From: an uncultured Microbacterium sp.
GTDB taxonomy: Bacteria > Actinomycetota > Actinomycetes > Actinomycetales > Microbacteriaceae
Direction of reading: 5' to 3'
Assembly (NCBI RefSeq): GCF_947489255.1
Contig: NZ_CANLCY010000003.1
Coordinates: 1-64,000 of the forward strand
DNA length: 64,000 nt
The notes under the pieces were generated by a model. It did no database searches. It worked only from the letters and a program-made list of their open reading frames with translations, and was not told where the DNA came from. A program made the translations under genes and the position numbers. Below are positions 37,117 through 45,270 of the stretch, in pieces. The stretch's first letter is position 1; each line of letters opens with the position of its first letter.

Positions 37117-37994
37117 GACACGCCTCCGGCGCCGGGCAGGGCGACCGCGACCTGGCCCACCGCCGAGAAGAAGGCGCGGAGGTCGACGTCGTCGGTGGGC
37201 AGGAGCACCACGTCGTCGACGCCCGCCGCCTGGAATCGCGCGACGCCCTCGGCGACCTCGGACACGGAGCCTGCGAGCACGCGGTCGGCGGCGTCGGGCC
37301 GGTCGGGCAGCACGGCGGTCGCGCGCTCGTGCGCGTCGGGGCCGAAGGCGGTGAGCACGTAGGCCACGACGTCGGCCCGGCCCTCGCGGCCAGCGGCGCG
37401 GCGCGCGGTCTGCACGGTCTCGACCGCGGCGGCGATCTCGGCCACGGTGTGACGACTGTCGAGAACCACGCCGTCAGCCACCTCGCCCGCAAGAGCGAGC
37501 GTCTTGGGCCCCTCCGCGGCGGCGTAGACGACGGGAGCGGTCGCCGGCGGCCAGTCGAGGGCGACGTCGCGGAGCTTCACGTACCGCCCCTCGGCGCTCA
37601 CCGTCTCACCCGCCAGCAGTGCGCGAAGGGCCGGGAGCTGCTCCTGCATCAGCGTCAAGGGCGACGCGGCCTTCGCCCCGACCTGTCGCATCCAGTCCTG
37701 CACGCCGTGCCCGAAGCCCGGCAGGAGCCGCTGCGGGAACATGCGCTCGATCGTCGCGACCTCCATCGCGGAGGCGGCGACGTTGCGCAGCGGGAGCGGC
37801 GCGATGCCGACGCCGATACGGAGGTGGTCGGTGACGGCGAGGGCCGCGGCCGCAGCCGCCCACGCGGAGGAACGGAAGCAGTCCTCCCAGAGCCACAGCT
37901 CCTCGACACCGGCGTCTTCGGCAGCACGAGCGGCGTCGCGCAGCTCCTCGGGCGGATGCGGGTACGGGCTGAAGATCGTGCCGATACGACTCAT
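37113..37994 (-). CDS. LLM-class F420/FMN-dependent oxidoreductase
   Basis: A 293-residue LLM protein: IGTIFSPYPHPPEELRDAAR, VEELWLWEDCF, LRIGVGIAPLPLRNVAASAME, RLLPGFGHGVQDWMRQVG and VVYAAAEGPKTLALAGEVADG. These follow the F420-dependent barrel pattern with the non-prolyl cis-peptide region. The ATG at 37994 lies 6 nt after CAGAGT. It is the first gene of a two-gene operon with the shorter LLM gene. Confidence 0.9.
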   Translation of the reverse strand: MSRIGTIFSPYPHPPEELRDAARAAEDAGVEELWLWEDCFRSSAWAAAAAALAVTDHLRIGVGIAPLPLRNVAASAMEVATIERMFPQRLLPGFGHGVQDWMRQVGAKAASPLTLMQEQLPALRALLAGETVSAEGRYVKLRDVALDWPPATAPVVYAAAEGPKTLALAGEVADGVVLDSRHTVAEIAAAVETVQTARRAAGREGRADVVAYVLTAFGPDAHERATAVLPDRPDAADRVLAGSVSEVAEGVARFQAAGVDDVVLLPTDDVDLRAFFSAVGQVAVALPGAGGVS

Positions 37995-38000
37995 GGGTCT

Positions 38001-38006
38001 ACTCTG
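38001..38006 (-). promoter_or_regulatory. -10 hexamer of the leaderless LLM pair
   Basis: CAGAGT, six nt (AGACCC), then the ATG at 37994. Confidence 0.45.
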
Positions 38007-38050
38007 CCCCGAACCTCGGACATCCGGGCAGGGGTGGCGTCCGCGCACGA

Positions 38051-38084
38051 CGACGCCCCCGGCGCCGCAGCACCGGGGGCGTCG
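38051..38084 (-). terminator. Terminator of the clp gene
   Basis: Perfect 12-bp arms CGACGCCCCCGG and CCGGGGGCGTCG around a 10-nt loop, 10 nt beyond the clp stop. Confidence 0.75.
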
Positions 38085-38093
38085 AAACGCGGG

Positions 38094-40619
38094 TCAGGCG
38101 GCGAGCGCCGGCACGACGGGCATCACCACGAAGCCCGAGGGTGTGGCATCCACCGTCACCGTCGCACCGTCGCTCAGGGCGCCGGAGACGAACAGGTCGG
38201 CGATGCGGTCGTCGACCTCGCGCTGGATGACGCGGCGCAGGGGCCGGGCGCCGTACTCGGGCTCGTAGCCCACCTCGGCCAGGCGGTCGACGGCGGCATC
38301 CGTGACCTCCAGCGCGACCTCGCGCGCGGCGAGCCGACGGGTGGTCGCGCCCAGCAGCAGCCGGACGATCTCGCGCAGCTGCGTCTTCTCGAGCTTGCGG
38401 AACAGCACGATGTCGTCGATGCGGTTCAGGAACTCCGGCCGCATGGCCTCGCGCAGCTTGCCCATCACGCGGTCGCGCAGGTCGTCGTCGGCGAACTCGC
38501 GCCCCGTCGTCGTGAAGCCGATGGCCCCGGAGCGGGATGCCAGCACCTCGGCGCCCAGGTTGGAGGTCATCACGATCACGGTGTTGCGGAAGTCGACCGT
38601 ACGCCCCTGGCCGTCGGTGAGGCGACCGTCGTCGAGCACCTGCAGCAGCAGGGTGAACACGTCGGGGTGGGCCTTCTCGATCTCGTCGAACAGCACCACG
38701 GCGTAGGGGTTGCGGCGCACGCGCTCGGTTAGCTGACCGGCTTCGTCGTAGCCGACGTATCCGGGAGGGGCGCCGATCAGGCGCGACACCGTGTGGCGCT
38801 CGCCGAACTCGCTCATGTCGAAGCGGATCACGGCGCCGTCGTCGTCGAAGAGGGATCCGGCCAGGGCCTTGGCCAGTTCGGTCTTTCCGACGCCCGTGGG
38901 CCCGAGGAAGAGGAACGAGCCGACCGGACGGTTCTCGTCGCCCATGCCGGTGCGGTTGCGGCGCACGGCCTTGGCGACGGCCGCGACCGCGTCGTCCTGT
39001 CCGACGACGCGCGCGTGCAGCTCGGTCTCGAGCTCGGCGAGGCGGCCGCGCTCGGTCGCGGTGAGGCGCGCGACGGGGATGCCGGTCGCGCGGCTGATCA
39101 CCGCGGCGATCTCCGGCTCGTCGACCACGGCCGCCGCGCTCGGGCGGCTGGTCGCCTCGTCGAGGCGCGCCTGCACCGCCGCGATCTCGTCGCGCAACCG
39201 CGAGGCCTCCTCGTAGTGCTCGGCCGAGACCGCGGCGTTCTTCTCGGCCTCGAGGCTCGCGAGACGCTCGAGCAGCGCCGAGGTGTCGACCGTCACGCCG
39301 AGCTTCAGCCGCAGGCGCGCGCCGGCCTGGTCGATCAGGTCGATCGCCTTGTCGGGCAGCACGCGCTCCGAGAGATAGCGGTCGCTGAGCTCGACGGCCG
39401 CGCGGAGCGCGTCGTCGGTATAGGTGACGGCGTGGTGCTGCTCGTAGGCCGGGCGGAGCCCGCGCAGGATCTCCACGGCATCCGTGATCGAGGGCTCGCC
39501 CACGCGCACGGGCTGCAGGCGCCGCTCGAGAGCGGGGTCCTTCTCGATCGTGCGGTACTCGCGGAGCGTGGTCGCACCGATCAGGTGCACGTCGCCGCGC
39601 GCCAGGCGCGGCTTGAGGATGTTGCCGGCGTCCATCGACCCGTCGCCGCTGCCCCCGGCACCGACGAGCGTGTGCACCTCGTCGATGAAGACGACGAGCT
39701 TGTCGGATACCGAGATCTCGTCCATCGTCTGGGTGAGACGCTCCTCGAAGTCGCCGCGGTAGCGGGCGCCGGCGAGCATCGCCGCGAGGTCGATCGAGAC
39801 CACGCGCGTCTCGCGCAGCTGCTCCGGGACCTCGCCCGCGACGATCGCGCGCGCGAGCCCCTCGACGACGGCGGTCTTGCCCACGCCGGCCTCGCCGATC
39901 AGCACGGGATTGTTCTTCGTGCGACGGCTGAGGATCTCGATGGTCTGCTCGATCTCGTCGGCGCGCCCGATCACGGGGTCGAGCTCGCCCGCCGCGGCGC
40001 GGGCGGTGAGATCGGTGCCGAAGCGGTCGAGGTTCGGAGTCGTGGATGCCGACTCGGCCTGGGCCTCGGTCTCGTCACCGCCGACGACCGTCTCGCGCAC
40101 GCCCTGGGTCAGGGCCTCCGCGGTGACTCCGGCCTGGGCGAGGATCTGCCCGGCGGGGGCGTCCTGCGCGAGGACGAGGGCGAAGAAGAGGTGGTCGGGG
40201 TCGACGTAGGTCGAGCCCGCGGCACGTGCGACCTGGAAGGCGTGGAACAGCGCGCGCTGCACCGAACCGGCGACGACCGCGCCGTCGACCTGGGCGGGGG
40301 TACCGGCCGCGGGCAGACGGCTCTCGGCGGCCCGGGCGATGGCCGCGGGGTCGGCGCCGAGGCGCGCGACCGCATCCTTGGCCGGGGAGCGGCCGACGAG
40401 CACGTGAAGCACGTGCAGGGCGTCGAGCTCACGCTGGCCGCGGCCGAGGGCGAACCGTCCCGCCGCCTGCAGCGCGTCCTGGGTGCGGGCGCTGAGGAAG
40501 CGGCTCAGGTCGATGGACCGCTCGGCGCGTGCCTGCTCGCCCGCGAGGTAGCGCGCGAGGAACTCGTCGAACGACTGGGCGCCGTCTTCTCCGGCGCCGG
40601 GGGTGAAGTCTTCGGGCAA
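38094..40619 (-). CDS. clpC: ClpC-type AAA+ unfoldase, ATP-binding subunit of Clp protease
   Basis: An 841-residue double-AAA+ protein. It has an N-terminal Clp repeat domain (about 30-180), AAA1 with Walker A GEAGVGKT (about 243), a short middle domain with a UVR-like helix (AVSAEHYEEASRLRDEI), AAA2 with GPTGVGKT (about 569), and an IGF loop at about 700-702 (SGAIGFTTTG) that docks ClpP. The short middle domain and the IGF loop separate it from the ClpB disaggregase. Two HAIR-like operators precede it, implying heat-shock control by HspR; actinobacterial clpC is more often described under ClgR. The N-terminal 30 residues (PEDFTPGAGEDGAQSFDEF) are an unusual acidic extension. Confidence 0.9.
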   Translation of the reverse strand: MPEDFTPGAGEDGAQSFDEFLARYLAGEQARAERSIDLSRFLSARTQDALQAAGRFALGRGQRELDALHVLHVLVGRSPAKDAVARLGADPAAIARAAESRLPAAGTPAQVDGAVVAGSVQRALFHAFQVARAAGSTYVDPDHLFFALVLAQDAPAGQILAQAGVTAEALTQGVRETVVGGDETEAQAESASTTPNLDRFGTDLTARAAAGELDPVIGRADEIEQTIEILSRRTKNNPVLIGEAGVGKTAVVEGLARAIVAGEVPEQLRETRVVSIDLAAMLAGARYRGDFEERLTQTMDEISVSDKLVVFIDEVHTLVGAGGSGDGSMDAGNILKPRLARGDVHLIGATTLREYRTIEKDPALERRLQPVRVGEPSITDAVEILRGLRPAYEQHHAVTYTDDALRAAVELSDRYLSERVLPDKAIDLIDQAGARLRLKLGVTVDTSALLERLASLEAEKNAAVSAEHYEEASRLRDEIAAVQARLDEATSRPSAAAVVDEPEIAAVISRATGIPVARLTATERGRLAELETELHARVVGQDDAVAAVAKAVRRNRTGMGDENRPVGSFLFLGPTGVGKTELAKALAGSLFDDDGAVIRFDMSEFGERHTVSRLIGAPPGYVGYDEAGQLTERVRRNPYAVVLFDEIEKAHPDVFTLLLQVLDDGRLTDGQGRTVDFRNTVIVMTSNLGAEVLASRSGAIGFTTTGREFADDDLRDRVMGKLREAMRPEFLNRIDDIVLFRKLEKTQLREIVRLLLGATTRRLAAREVALEVTDAAVDRLAEVGYEPEYGARPLRRVIQREVDDRIADLFVSGALSDGATVTVDATPSGFVVMPVVPALAA

Positions 40620-40636
40620 TTCCGTCTCCTGTGATA

Positions 40637-40657
40637 CGTGAGTGCGGTTGACTCAAG
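40637..40657. promoter_or_regulatory. HAIR operator 1 (HspR site) upstream of clpC
   Basis: Read on the minus strand it is CTTGAGT-CAACCGC-ACTCACG, matching the HAIR consensus CTTGAGT-N7-ACTCAAG at 13 of 14 positions. It lies 18-38 nt upstream of the start codon. Confidence 0.8.
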
Positions 40658-40664
40658 TCTGCAA

Positions 40665-40685
40665 CTTGAGCACCGTCGTATCAAG
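40665..40685. promoter_or_regulatory. HAIR operator 2 (HspR site) upstream of clpC
   Basis: On the minus strand CTTGATA-CGACGGT-GCTCAAG matches the consensus at 11 of 14 positions. Its centre is 28 bp from that of operator 1, close to three helical turns, which would favour cooperative binding. Confidence 0.65.
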
Positions 40686-40706
40686 TTCAACGCGTCACCC
40701 GATCGG

Positions 40707-41537
40707 CTATTCCCGAGCCGCTCCGAGCGACGGGTCGACCTCGTCCCAGAGCTCCACCGTCTGCACGATCCAGAACACGGCGAACAGCGCCAGTGCGACC
40801 GACTCCCCCACCAGCACCACCGGGATGCCGCGCTGCTCCGCGCCCGCGAGCACACCGACGACCAGCAGCACCAGGGTCAGCACGATGGTCGCCGCCACCG
40901 TCGCGTAGGCCACCCGCAGGCGGCTCCGCGCCACCCGCCCCGCCCGGGGCCGCCACGCCGCCAGCCCCGCCACCACGGCGATGAGCACGAAGAACGCGAC
41001 GGCCGCGACCTCGTGCGCGCGCGCGAAGAAGGCCTCGGGTGCCGCCGACGCCCAGGCGATGCCCCCGAGCACGATCGCCACGACCACCGCGGCCGTGGCC
41101 ACCACCCCGCGAGTGAGCGTGCCCTGCACGCGCGCGAGCACGAGCGCGACCGCCACCCCCAGAAGGACCACGGATGCCACCGCCCCGGCGTTGTTCGCCA
41201 CCGTCTCGCGCACGGCGATCGGCACGCACGGCGCGGCGGCTCCGCACGAGACGGAGGTCGGGACGTAGGCGATCACGAGCGCGAGCACCGCCGCGACGTC
41301 GAGCAGTCCCTGCTCGAGGCTGCGCCCCGACAGGGCGAGCAGGGCGAGGGCGATGGCGCTCAGAGCCCCGACGAAGACGGGGCCGGCGGGCGTGTAGTAC
41401 GCCGCGCTCACCGACGGCAGCGCCCCTCCCCCGACCACCTCGATCCCCACACCCACCGCGAGGAACGCCGTCGCCCCGATGATCGCGAGCCGCACGTACC
41501 GGTACGTGCGCTGGGTCGAGGTCGTGCGGATGCGCAT
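40707..41537 (-). CDS. Polytopic membrane protein of unknown function
   Basis: A 276-residue protein with about seven hydrophobic segments and almost no soluble domain. It starts MRIRTTSTQRTYRYVRLAIIG. A Cys pair lies in an extracellular-type loop (SVSCGAAAPCVPIAV), which could form a disulfide. The layout resembles DUF998-like proteins, but I do not recognise a firm family. The ATG at 41537 lies 6 nt after CAGGAT. It is transcribed away from the clpC promoter region. Confidence 0.75.
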   Translation of the reverse strand: MRIRTTSTQRTYRYVRLAIIGATAFLAVGVGIEVVGGGALPSVSAAYYTPAGPVFVGALSAIALALLALSGRSLEQGLLDVAAVLALVIAYVPTSVSCGAAAPCVPIAVRETVANNAGAVASVVLLGVAVALVLARVQGTLTRGVVATAAVVVAIVLGGIAWASAAPEAFFARAHEVAAVAFFVLIAVVAGLAAWRPRAGRVARSRLRVAYATVAATIVLTLVLLVVGVLAGAEQRGIPVVLVGESVALALFAVFWIVQTVELWDEVDPSLGAARE

Positions 41538-41543
41538 ACCCGC

Positions 41544-41549
41544 ATCCTG
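41544..41549 (-). promoter_or_regulatory. -10 hexamer of leaderless membrane-protein gene
   Basis: CAGGAT, six nt (GCGGGT), then the ATG at 41537. Confidence 0.45.
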
Positions 41550-41612
41550 GCAGGAGCCGCCGACACGGTCGGGCGCCCGGCCGGTGTCGGCGGTGTCTGG
41601 AAGACTGCCCGC

Positions 41613-42425
41613 ATGCGCGAATTTCTCGCCGGAGCCGGCCTGCTCGTGCGCGGGCTGGGCCAGTGGCGCCGCACTCCAGGCGCCATGGCCCTCGGTCTCA
41701 TCCCCGGCACGCTGGTGGGGCTCGTCTTCGGCGGCGCCCTCGTGGCGTGGGGTCTCGTCCTGCCCGGCCTCGTCGACGACTGGACGCCCTTCGCCGACGG
41801 GTGGGCGCCGTTCTGGGCGGGGGCGTTGCGCACCGCGATCGGCATCGCGTCGTTCGGTGCAGCTCTGCTGCTGGCCGTGGTCTCGTTCACCGCCGTCACG
41901 TTGGCCGTCGGCGAGCCGTTCTACGACCGCATCTGGCGCGCCACCGAGCGCAGCGCCACGGGCGAGGTCCCCGAGGCCGATTACGGCTTCTGGCGAGCGG
42001 TCGGCGACAGCGCCCTGCTCATCCTCCGCGGCATCCCCGCCGCCCTCGTCGCGTGGCTGCTCGGGCTCATCCCCTTCGTCGGCGGAGCACTGGGCTTCAT
42101 CGCCGGGGTCACGCTCACGGGCTGGCTGCTGGCCGATGAGCTGACCTCGCGGGCCCTCTCGGCGCGCGGCCTCGACCGTCGGGCGCGTCGCGCGGTCATC
42201 CGCGCGCACCGCGCCCGCGCGCTGGGTTTCGGCGCCGCCACCCAGCTCTGCTTCCTGGTGCCGTTCGGTGCGGTGGCGGTCATGCCCGCCGCCGTCGCCG
42301 GCAGCACGCTGTGGGTGCAAGCCGCCCTCGGCTCCGCCGCGTCGTCCCCTCCGGCAGCGGATGCCGATGCGCCCGGCGCGCAACCCGCCACGGGCGCGAA
42401 CCGTTCGCGCGACGCGGCACGATAG
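41613..42425 (+). CDS. EI24/CysZ-like membrane protein
   Basis: A 270-residue membrane protein with the EI24 pattern: FLAGAGLLVRGLGQWRRTPG at the N-terminus, paired hydrophobic segments, AVGEPFYDRIWRATE and LIPFVGGALGFIAGVTLTGW. CysZ members import sulfate; actinobacterial EI24 proteins are uncharacterised. The C-terminus is a hydrophilic Ala/Pro tail. An AAGACT hexamer 6 nt before the ATG suggests a leaderless start. A 49-residue membrane mini-protein follows after 24 nt. Confidence 0.87.
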   Translation: MREFLAGAGLLVRGLGQWRRTPGAMALGLIPGTLVGLVFGGALVAWGLVLPGLVDDWTPFADGWAPFWAGALRTAIGIASFGAALLLAVVSFTAVTLAVGEPFYDRIWRATERSATGEVPEADYGFWRAVGDSALLILRGIPAALVAWLLGLIPFVGGALGFIAGVTLTGWLLADELTSRALSARGLDRRARRAVIRAHRARALGFGAATQLCFLVPFGAVAVMPAAVAGSTLWVQAALGSAASSPPAADADAPGAQPATGANRSRDAAR

Positions 42426-42449
42426 CCTGGAGCGACCGAAGGGATCTTC

Positions 42450-42599
42450 ATGTTCATCGTCTCGCTCATCCTGTTCGTCGGCGGCATGCTGCTGACGGGA
42501 CTGTCGTTCTCGCTCGCGGCCCCCGCGCTGTTCTTCGCCCTCGGCATCCTGCTGGTGACGGCGTCGCTGGCCCTGCCCTTCCACTTCGGCACGCGGTAA
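42450..42599 (+). CDS. Small hydrophobic membrane protein (49 residues)
   Basis: ATG to TAA encodes 49 residues that are almost entirely hydrophobic: MFIVSLILFVGGMLLTGLSF, a short break, then a second helix, ending FHFGTR. Two transmembrane hairpin helices are likely. GAAGGG lies 6 nt before the ATG. Codon third positions are G or C almost throughout, and the TAA stop is unusual for the window. Function is not known; the position after the EI24 gene suggests co-transcription. Confidence 0.72.
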   Translation: MFIVSLILFVGGMLLTGLSFSLAAPALFFALGILLVTASLALPFHFGTR

Positions 42600-42642
42600 G
42601 CCTTCCGCTCGGCGTCCGCGTGAGTAGCGCCGAGTCGCCGGG

Positions 42643-42648
42643 TACCGT
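42643..42648 (+). promoter_or_regulatory. -10 hexamer of leaderless methyltransferase gene
   Basis: TACCGT, six nt (TGCACG), then the GTG at 42655. Confidence 0.5.
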
Positions 42649-42654
42649 TGCACG

Positions 42655-43758
42655 GTGCCCTTCTCGTTCGACGCCCTCCGTCGCCGCCCCGATCTCGAGG
42701 GGCCCGACCTCGTGGCCGTCGACGCCGCCGACCGCCTGATCCTCGACGAATCGGCCGCCGCCCGCGCCGACCTCCCCGACGGCGCCCTCGTCGTCATCGG
42801 CGACACGCACGGTGCGCTCACCCTGGCCTCGGCCGACGCGGGTGCCCGCGGCATCCGCGTGCACCAGGACGAGCTGCTCGGCGAGCGGGCACTCGCCGCG
42901 AACGCCGCGGACGCCGGGCTCGATGACGCCTTCACCTCCCTCCCGCTCGACGCCGACCTGCTGCGCGGTGCGCGCGTCGTGCTGATGCGACTGCCTCGCT
43001 CGCTGCGGGCGCTGGCCGATGCGGCCGGACTCATCGCCCTGCACGCCGACCCCGGGGTGCAGGTGTTCGCGGGTGGGCGCATCAAGCACATGACGGTCGC
43101 CATGAACGACGTGCTCCGCCGGCACTTCGACCGGGTCGACGTCTCGCACGCCCGGCAGAAGTCGCGCGTGCTCCTCGCCCGAGGGCCCCACGACGGCGCC
43201 GTCCCGGTTCCCGAGGAGGCGCAGATCGACGGCATCCGCATCCGCGCCTTCGGCGGCGCGTTCGCGGGGGCCTCGATCGACATCGGCACCCGCCTGCTGC
43301 TCGCCCATCTGCCCGCCCCTCGCGGCGATGAGGCGATCGACCTCGCGTGCGGAACGGGGGTCGTGGCGGCGGCCCTGGCCTCGCGGCATCCCGCTCTGCA
43401 CGTCCTCGCGTGCGACCAGTCGGCGGTCGCCGTGGCCTCGGCCCGCGCGACCGCCGCGGCCAACGGCGTCGCCGATCGCGTGCGCGTCGAACGCGACGAC
43501 GTGCTGGGGGCGAGACCGGATGCCAGCAGCTCCTTCATCGCGCTCAACCCCCCGTTCCACGCCGGTGCGGCCCTCGCCGACGGTCTGGCCCCGCGCATGT
43601 TCGCCGACGCCGCGCGCGTGCTGCGCTCGGGCGGCGAGCTGTGGACCGTGTGGAACTCCGCCCTGCAGTACCGCCCCGCCCTCGAGCGCATCGTCGGCCC
43701 CACCCGCCAGGTCGCCCGCGACCGCAAGTTCACCGTGACGGTGTCGACGAGGCGGTGA
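42655..43758 (+). CDS. Class I SAM-dependent methyltransferase (RlmG/RsmC-like)
   Basis: A 367-residue two-lobed methyltransferase. The N-terminal lobe resembles the catalytically dead RsmC/RlmG half (VVIGDTHGALTL). The C-terminal lobe binds SAM (AIDLACGTGVVAAALASRHP, LACDQSAVAVASARATA) and has the N-methyltransferase motif NPPFHAGAAL at about 297, typical of guanine-N2 rRNA methyltransferases. rRNA G-N2 methylation is therefore likely, with the exact position unknown. Confidence 0.9.
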   Translation: MPFSFDALRRRPDLEGPDLVAVDAADRLILDESAAARADLPDGALVVIGDTHGALTLASADAGARGIRVHQDELLGERALAANAADAGLDDAFTSLPLDADLLRGARVVLMRLPRSLRALADAAGLIALHADPGVQVFAGGRIKHMTVAMNDVLRRHFDRVDVSHARQKSRVLLARGPHDGAVPVPEEAQIDGIRIRAFGGAFAGASIDIGTRLLLAHLPAPRGDEAIDLACGTGVVAAALASRHPALHVLACDQSAVAVASARATAAANGVADRVRVERDDVLGARPDASSSFIALNPPFHAGAALADGLAPRMFADAARVLRSGGELWTVWNSALQYRPALERIVGPTRQVARDRKFTVTVSTRR

Positions 43759-43925
43759 CCCGCGTCGCATCGGCGCAGCGGGAGCGTCTCGCGCGCGTCG
43801 GGGCAGCAGCGCGTGCACGCGTCGGACGCGCGAGAACCACCGCGGTCGTCGCCCGCACGCCGGCCGTGGCGGACGTGCACGCCGCGGCGTAGATTCGAGG
43901 ACGCTCGACGAGGAGGTGGACGACC

Positions 43926-44471
43926 ATGCGGGTGCGCGCCGTCACGACCTCTCTCGCCGTCGTCGCTGCCCTGCTCATCGGCCCCGCGCCCGCCAGGGCG
44001 GACATCCGCGCCGACCCGCTCGACGAGACCGTGTCGACACCGGCCCTCGCCGACTGCTCGAGCATCACGGCGACGGGTCGCGAGTACGCCCGCCTGCACG
44101 GCATCGCCCTCTGCGGAGCCGACACCACCCCGGCATCCCAGCCCCTGCGCACGGAGCAGGTCGGCGGCGAGGAATGCGGCACGACGACGCTGGTCATGAC
44201 CAGTCGCGGCGGCGGGGTCGTCACGGTCGAGTGGCGCGTCGAGTCGATCACCGGACCGGTGCTCGGCGTCGAGCTCGACGTGACGACCGCCGGTCGGACG
44301 GGCGACTCGGTGCACCGCTTCGTCGATCACGCCGCGACCCAGCGCGCGCGCCGCAGCCTCGTGGCGCTCCTCGGCGTCGGACGCGCCGCGGCGACCGTCT
44401 CGGGCACCGTCACGACGTTCCTGGCGACGTGCCGCATCGCTCCGGCGAGCGTGCGCATCCACGTCCGCTGA
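43926..44471 (+). CDS. Secreted protein of unknown function
   Basis: A 181-residue protein with a Sec signal peptide (hydrophobic core AVVAALLIGP, cleavage about after PARA at residue 25). Four Cys residues in the mature chain (LADCSS, ALCGAD, EECGTT, ATCRIA) could form two disulfides. No family was recognised. GAGGAGG lies about 9 nt before the ATG, a leadered gene unlike many neighbours. It is not obviously linked to the methyltransferase gene upstream (167 nt gap). Confidence 0.75.
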   Translation: MRVRAVTTSLAVVAALLIGPAPARADIRADPLDETVSTPALADCSSITATGREYARLHGIALCGADTTPASQPLRTEQVGGEECGTTTLVMTSRGGGVVTVEWRVESITGPVLGVELDVTTAGRTGDSVHRFVDHAATQRARRSLVALLGVGRAAATVSGTVTTFLATCRIAPASVRIHVR

Positions 44472-44500
44472 CACGCCCCACGACGGGGCGCGACGTGCCG

Positions 44501-44965
44501 TCAGCCCTTGCCGCCGGGAGGACCCACGATCAACAGCACCGCGAACACGATCGCGACGACGAGGACGAGCGCTACGGCGAGCATCGCGGGTCGGCGGAGG
44601 AAGAACCGCAGCAGGCGGTCGATCGGGCGACGGTCGCGCGGATCCGACGTCTCGTCGAGCCGCCAGGCGCCGCGCAGGCGTCCCGTGCGGTGCAGCCAGA
44701 TCTCCGTCGGGACCGTGGCGTAGGGGATGACGGCGCTGACGATCGCGATCGCGGCCGGTCCGACGCCCCAGCGCTGGTTCAGCGCCACCAGCACGGCGGT
44801 CGCGCCGTAGGCGAGGAAGACGAACCCGTGGATGCCGCCGCCGATCGACACCGCGATCGGCAGGTCGGCCGTGGCCCGCAGGATCAGGCCTGCGATGAGC
44901 AGCGTCCACGAGATCGCCTCGGCGATCGCGAGGGTGCGGAACAGGGTCAGGGGCGTGCGGAACAC
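44501..44965 (-). CDS. DUF3817 integral membrane protein
   Basis: A 154-residue membrane protein with three or four helices. The DUF3817 pattern is visible: FRTLAIAEAISWTLLIAG, SIGGGIHGFVFLAYGATAV and IPYATVPTEIWLHRTGRL. An extra C-terminal helix (MLAVALVLVVAIVFAVLLIV) ends in GPPGGKG. The GTG at 44965 has a GAGGAGAG ribosome site and gives the usual N-terminus; an ATG at 44995 would add ten charged residues. It overlaps the end of a probable small gene at 44947-45246. Confidence 0.87.
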   Translation of the reverse strand: MFRTPLTLFRTLAIAEAISWTLLIAGLILRATADLPIAVSIGGGIHGFVFLAYGATAVLVALNQRWGVGPAAIAIVSAVIPYATVPTEIWLHRTGRLRGAWRLDETSDPRDRRPIDRLLRFFLRRPAMLAVALVLVVAIVFAVLLIVGPPGGKG

Positions 44966-45246
44966 GTCTCTCCTCGGTCGGTCGGGGCTTCCCACCCTAC
45001 GGAAGGGCCGAGCGACTCACCCGGCCACCCTTCGACGTCGAGACGTCCCGGCGGGCCTGACTCGATCGGCCGATCGTCGCCGTCCCGGCTCGGGTCGGAA
45101 CGCTCCCCCTCGGCAGCCGTCGTCGGGTCGGGCTCGGGGCTCGGTTCGATCGGGGATCCCTCGCGGTCGGCATCCGTCCCTCCACCCCACCGGATCGACG
45201 CGCGGATGCCTCGGCCGCGACGCGACGATCCCGGGACGGATGCCAC
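44947..45246 (-). CDS. Possible small acidic, disordered protein (99 residues)
   Basis: A GTG start at 45246 opens a frame of 100 codons whose third positions are about three-quarters G or C, unlike a typical shadow frame. The protein would be hydrophilic and Pro/Glu/Asp/Gly-rich (GTDADREGSPIEPSPEPDP, SDPSRDGDDRPIESG) with a basic N-terminus (PGSSRRGRGIRASIRWGGG) and no hydrophobic segment. Its stop overlaps the start of the DUF3817 gene, an operon-like join. No family was recognised. It lies in the 305-bp gap between the DUF3817 and FUSC genes, which otherwise holds only the FUSC -10 box. Confidence 0.45.
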   Translation of the reverse strand: MASVPGSSRRGRGIRASIRWGGGTDADREGSPIEPSPEPDPTTAAEGERSDPSRDGDDRPIESGPPGRLDVEGWPGESLGPSVGWEAPTDRGETCSARP

Positions 45247-45258
45247 CGGCCCGGCGCG

Positions 45259-45264
45259 TAGGCT
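45259..45264 (+). promoter_or_regulatory. -10 hexamer of leaderless FUSC gene
   Basis: TAGGCT, six nt (GGAGGG), then the GTG at 45271. The GGAGGG spacer could be misread as a ribosome site but is directly adjacent to the start. Confidence 0.5.
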
Positions 45265-45270
45265 GGAGGG

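Noticed and set aside
38094..40619. ClpB disaggregase
   Set aside because: The coiled-coil middle domain of about 120 residues is missing and a ClpP-binding IGF loop is present, so a ClpC-type assignment is better despite HspR-like control.
40707..44909. A 1400-codon open frame on the minus strand
   Set aside because: Only the last 276 codons (a membrane protein) look real. The rest runs antisense to EI24, methyltransferase and secreted-protein genes and has Arg/Ala/Gly-rich composition typical of GC-rich shadow frames.
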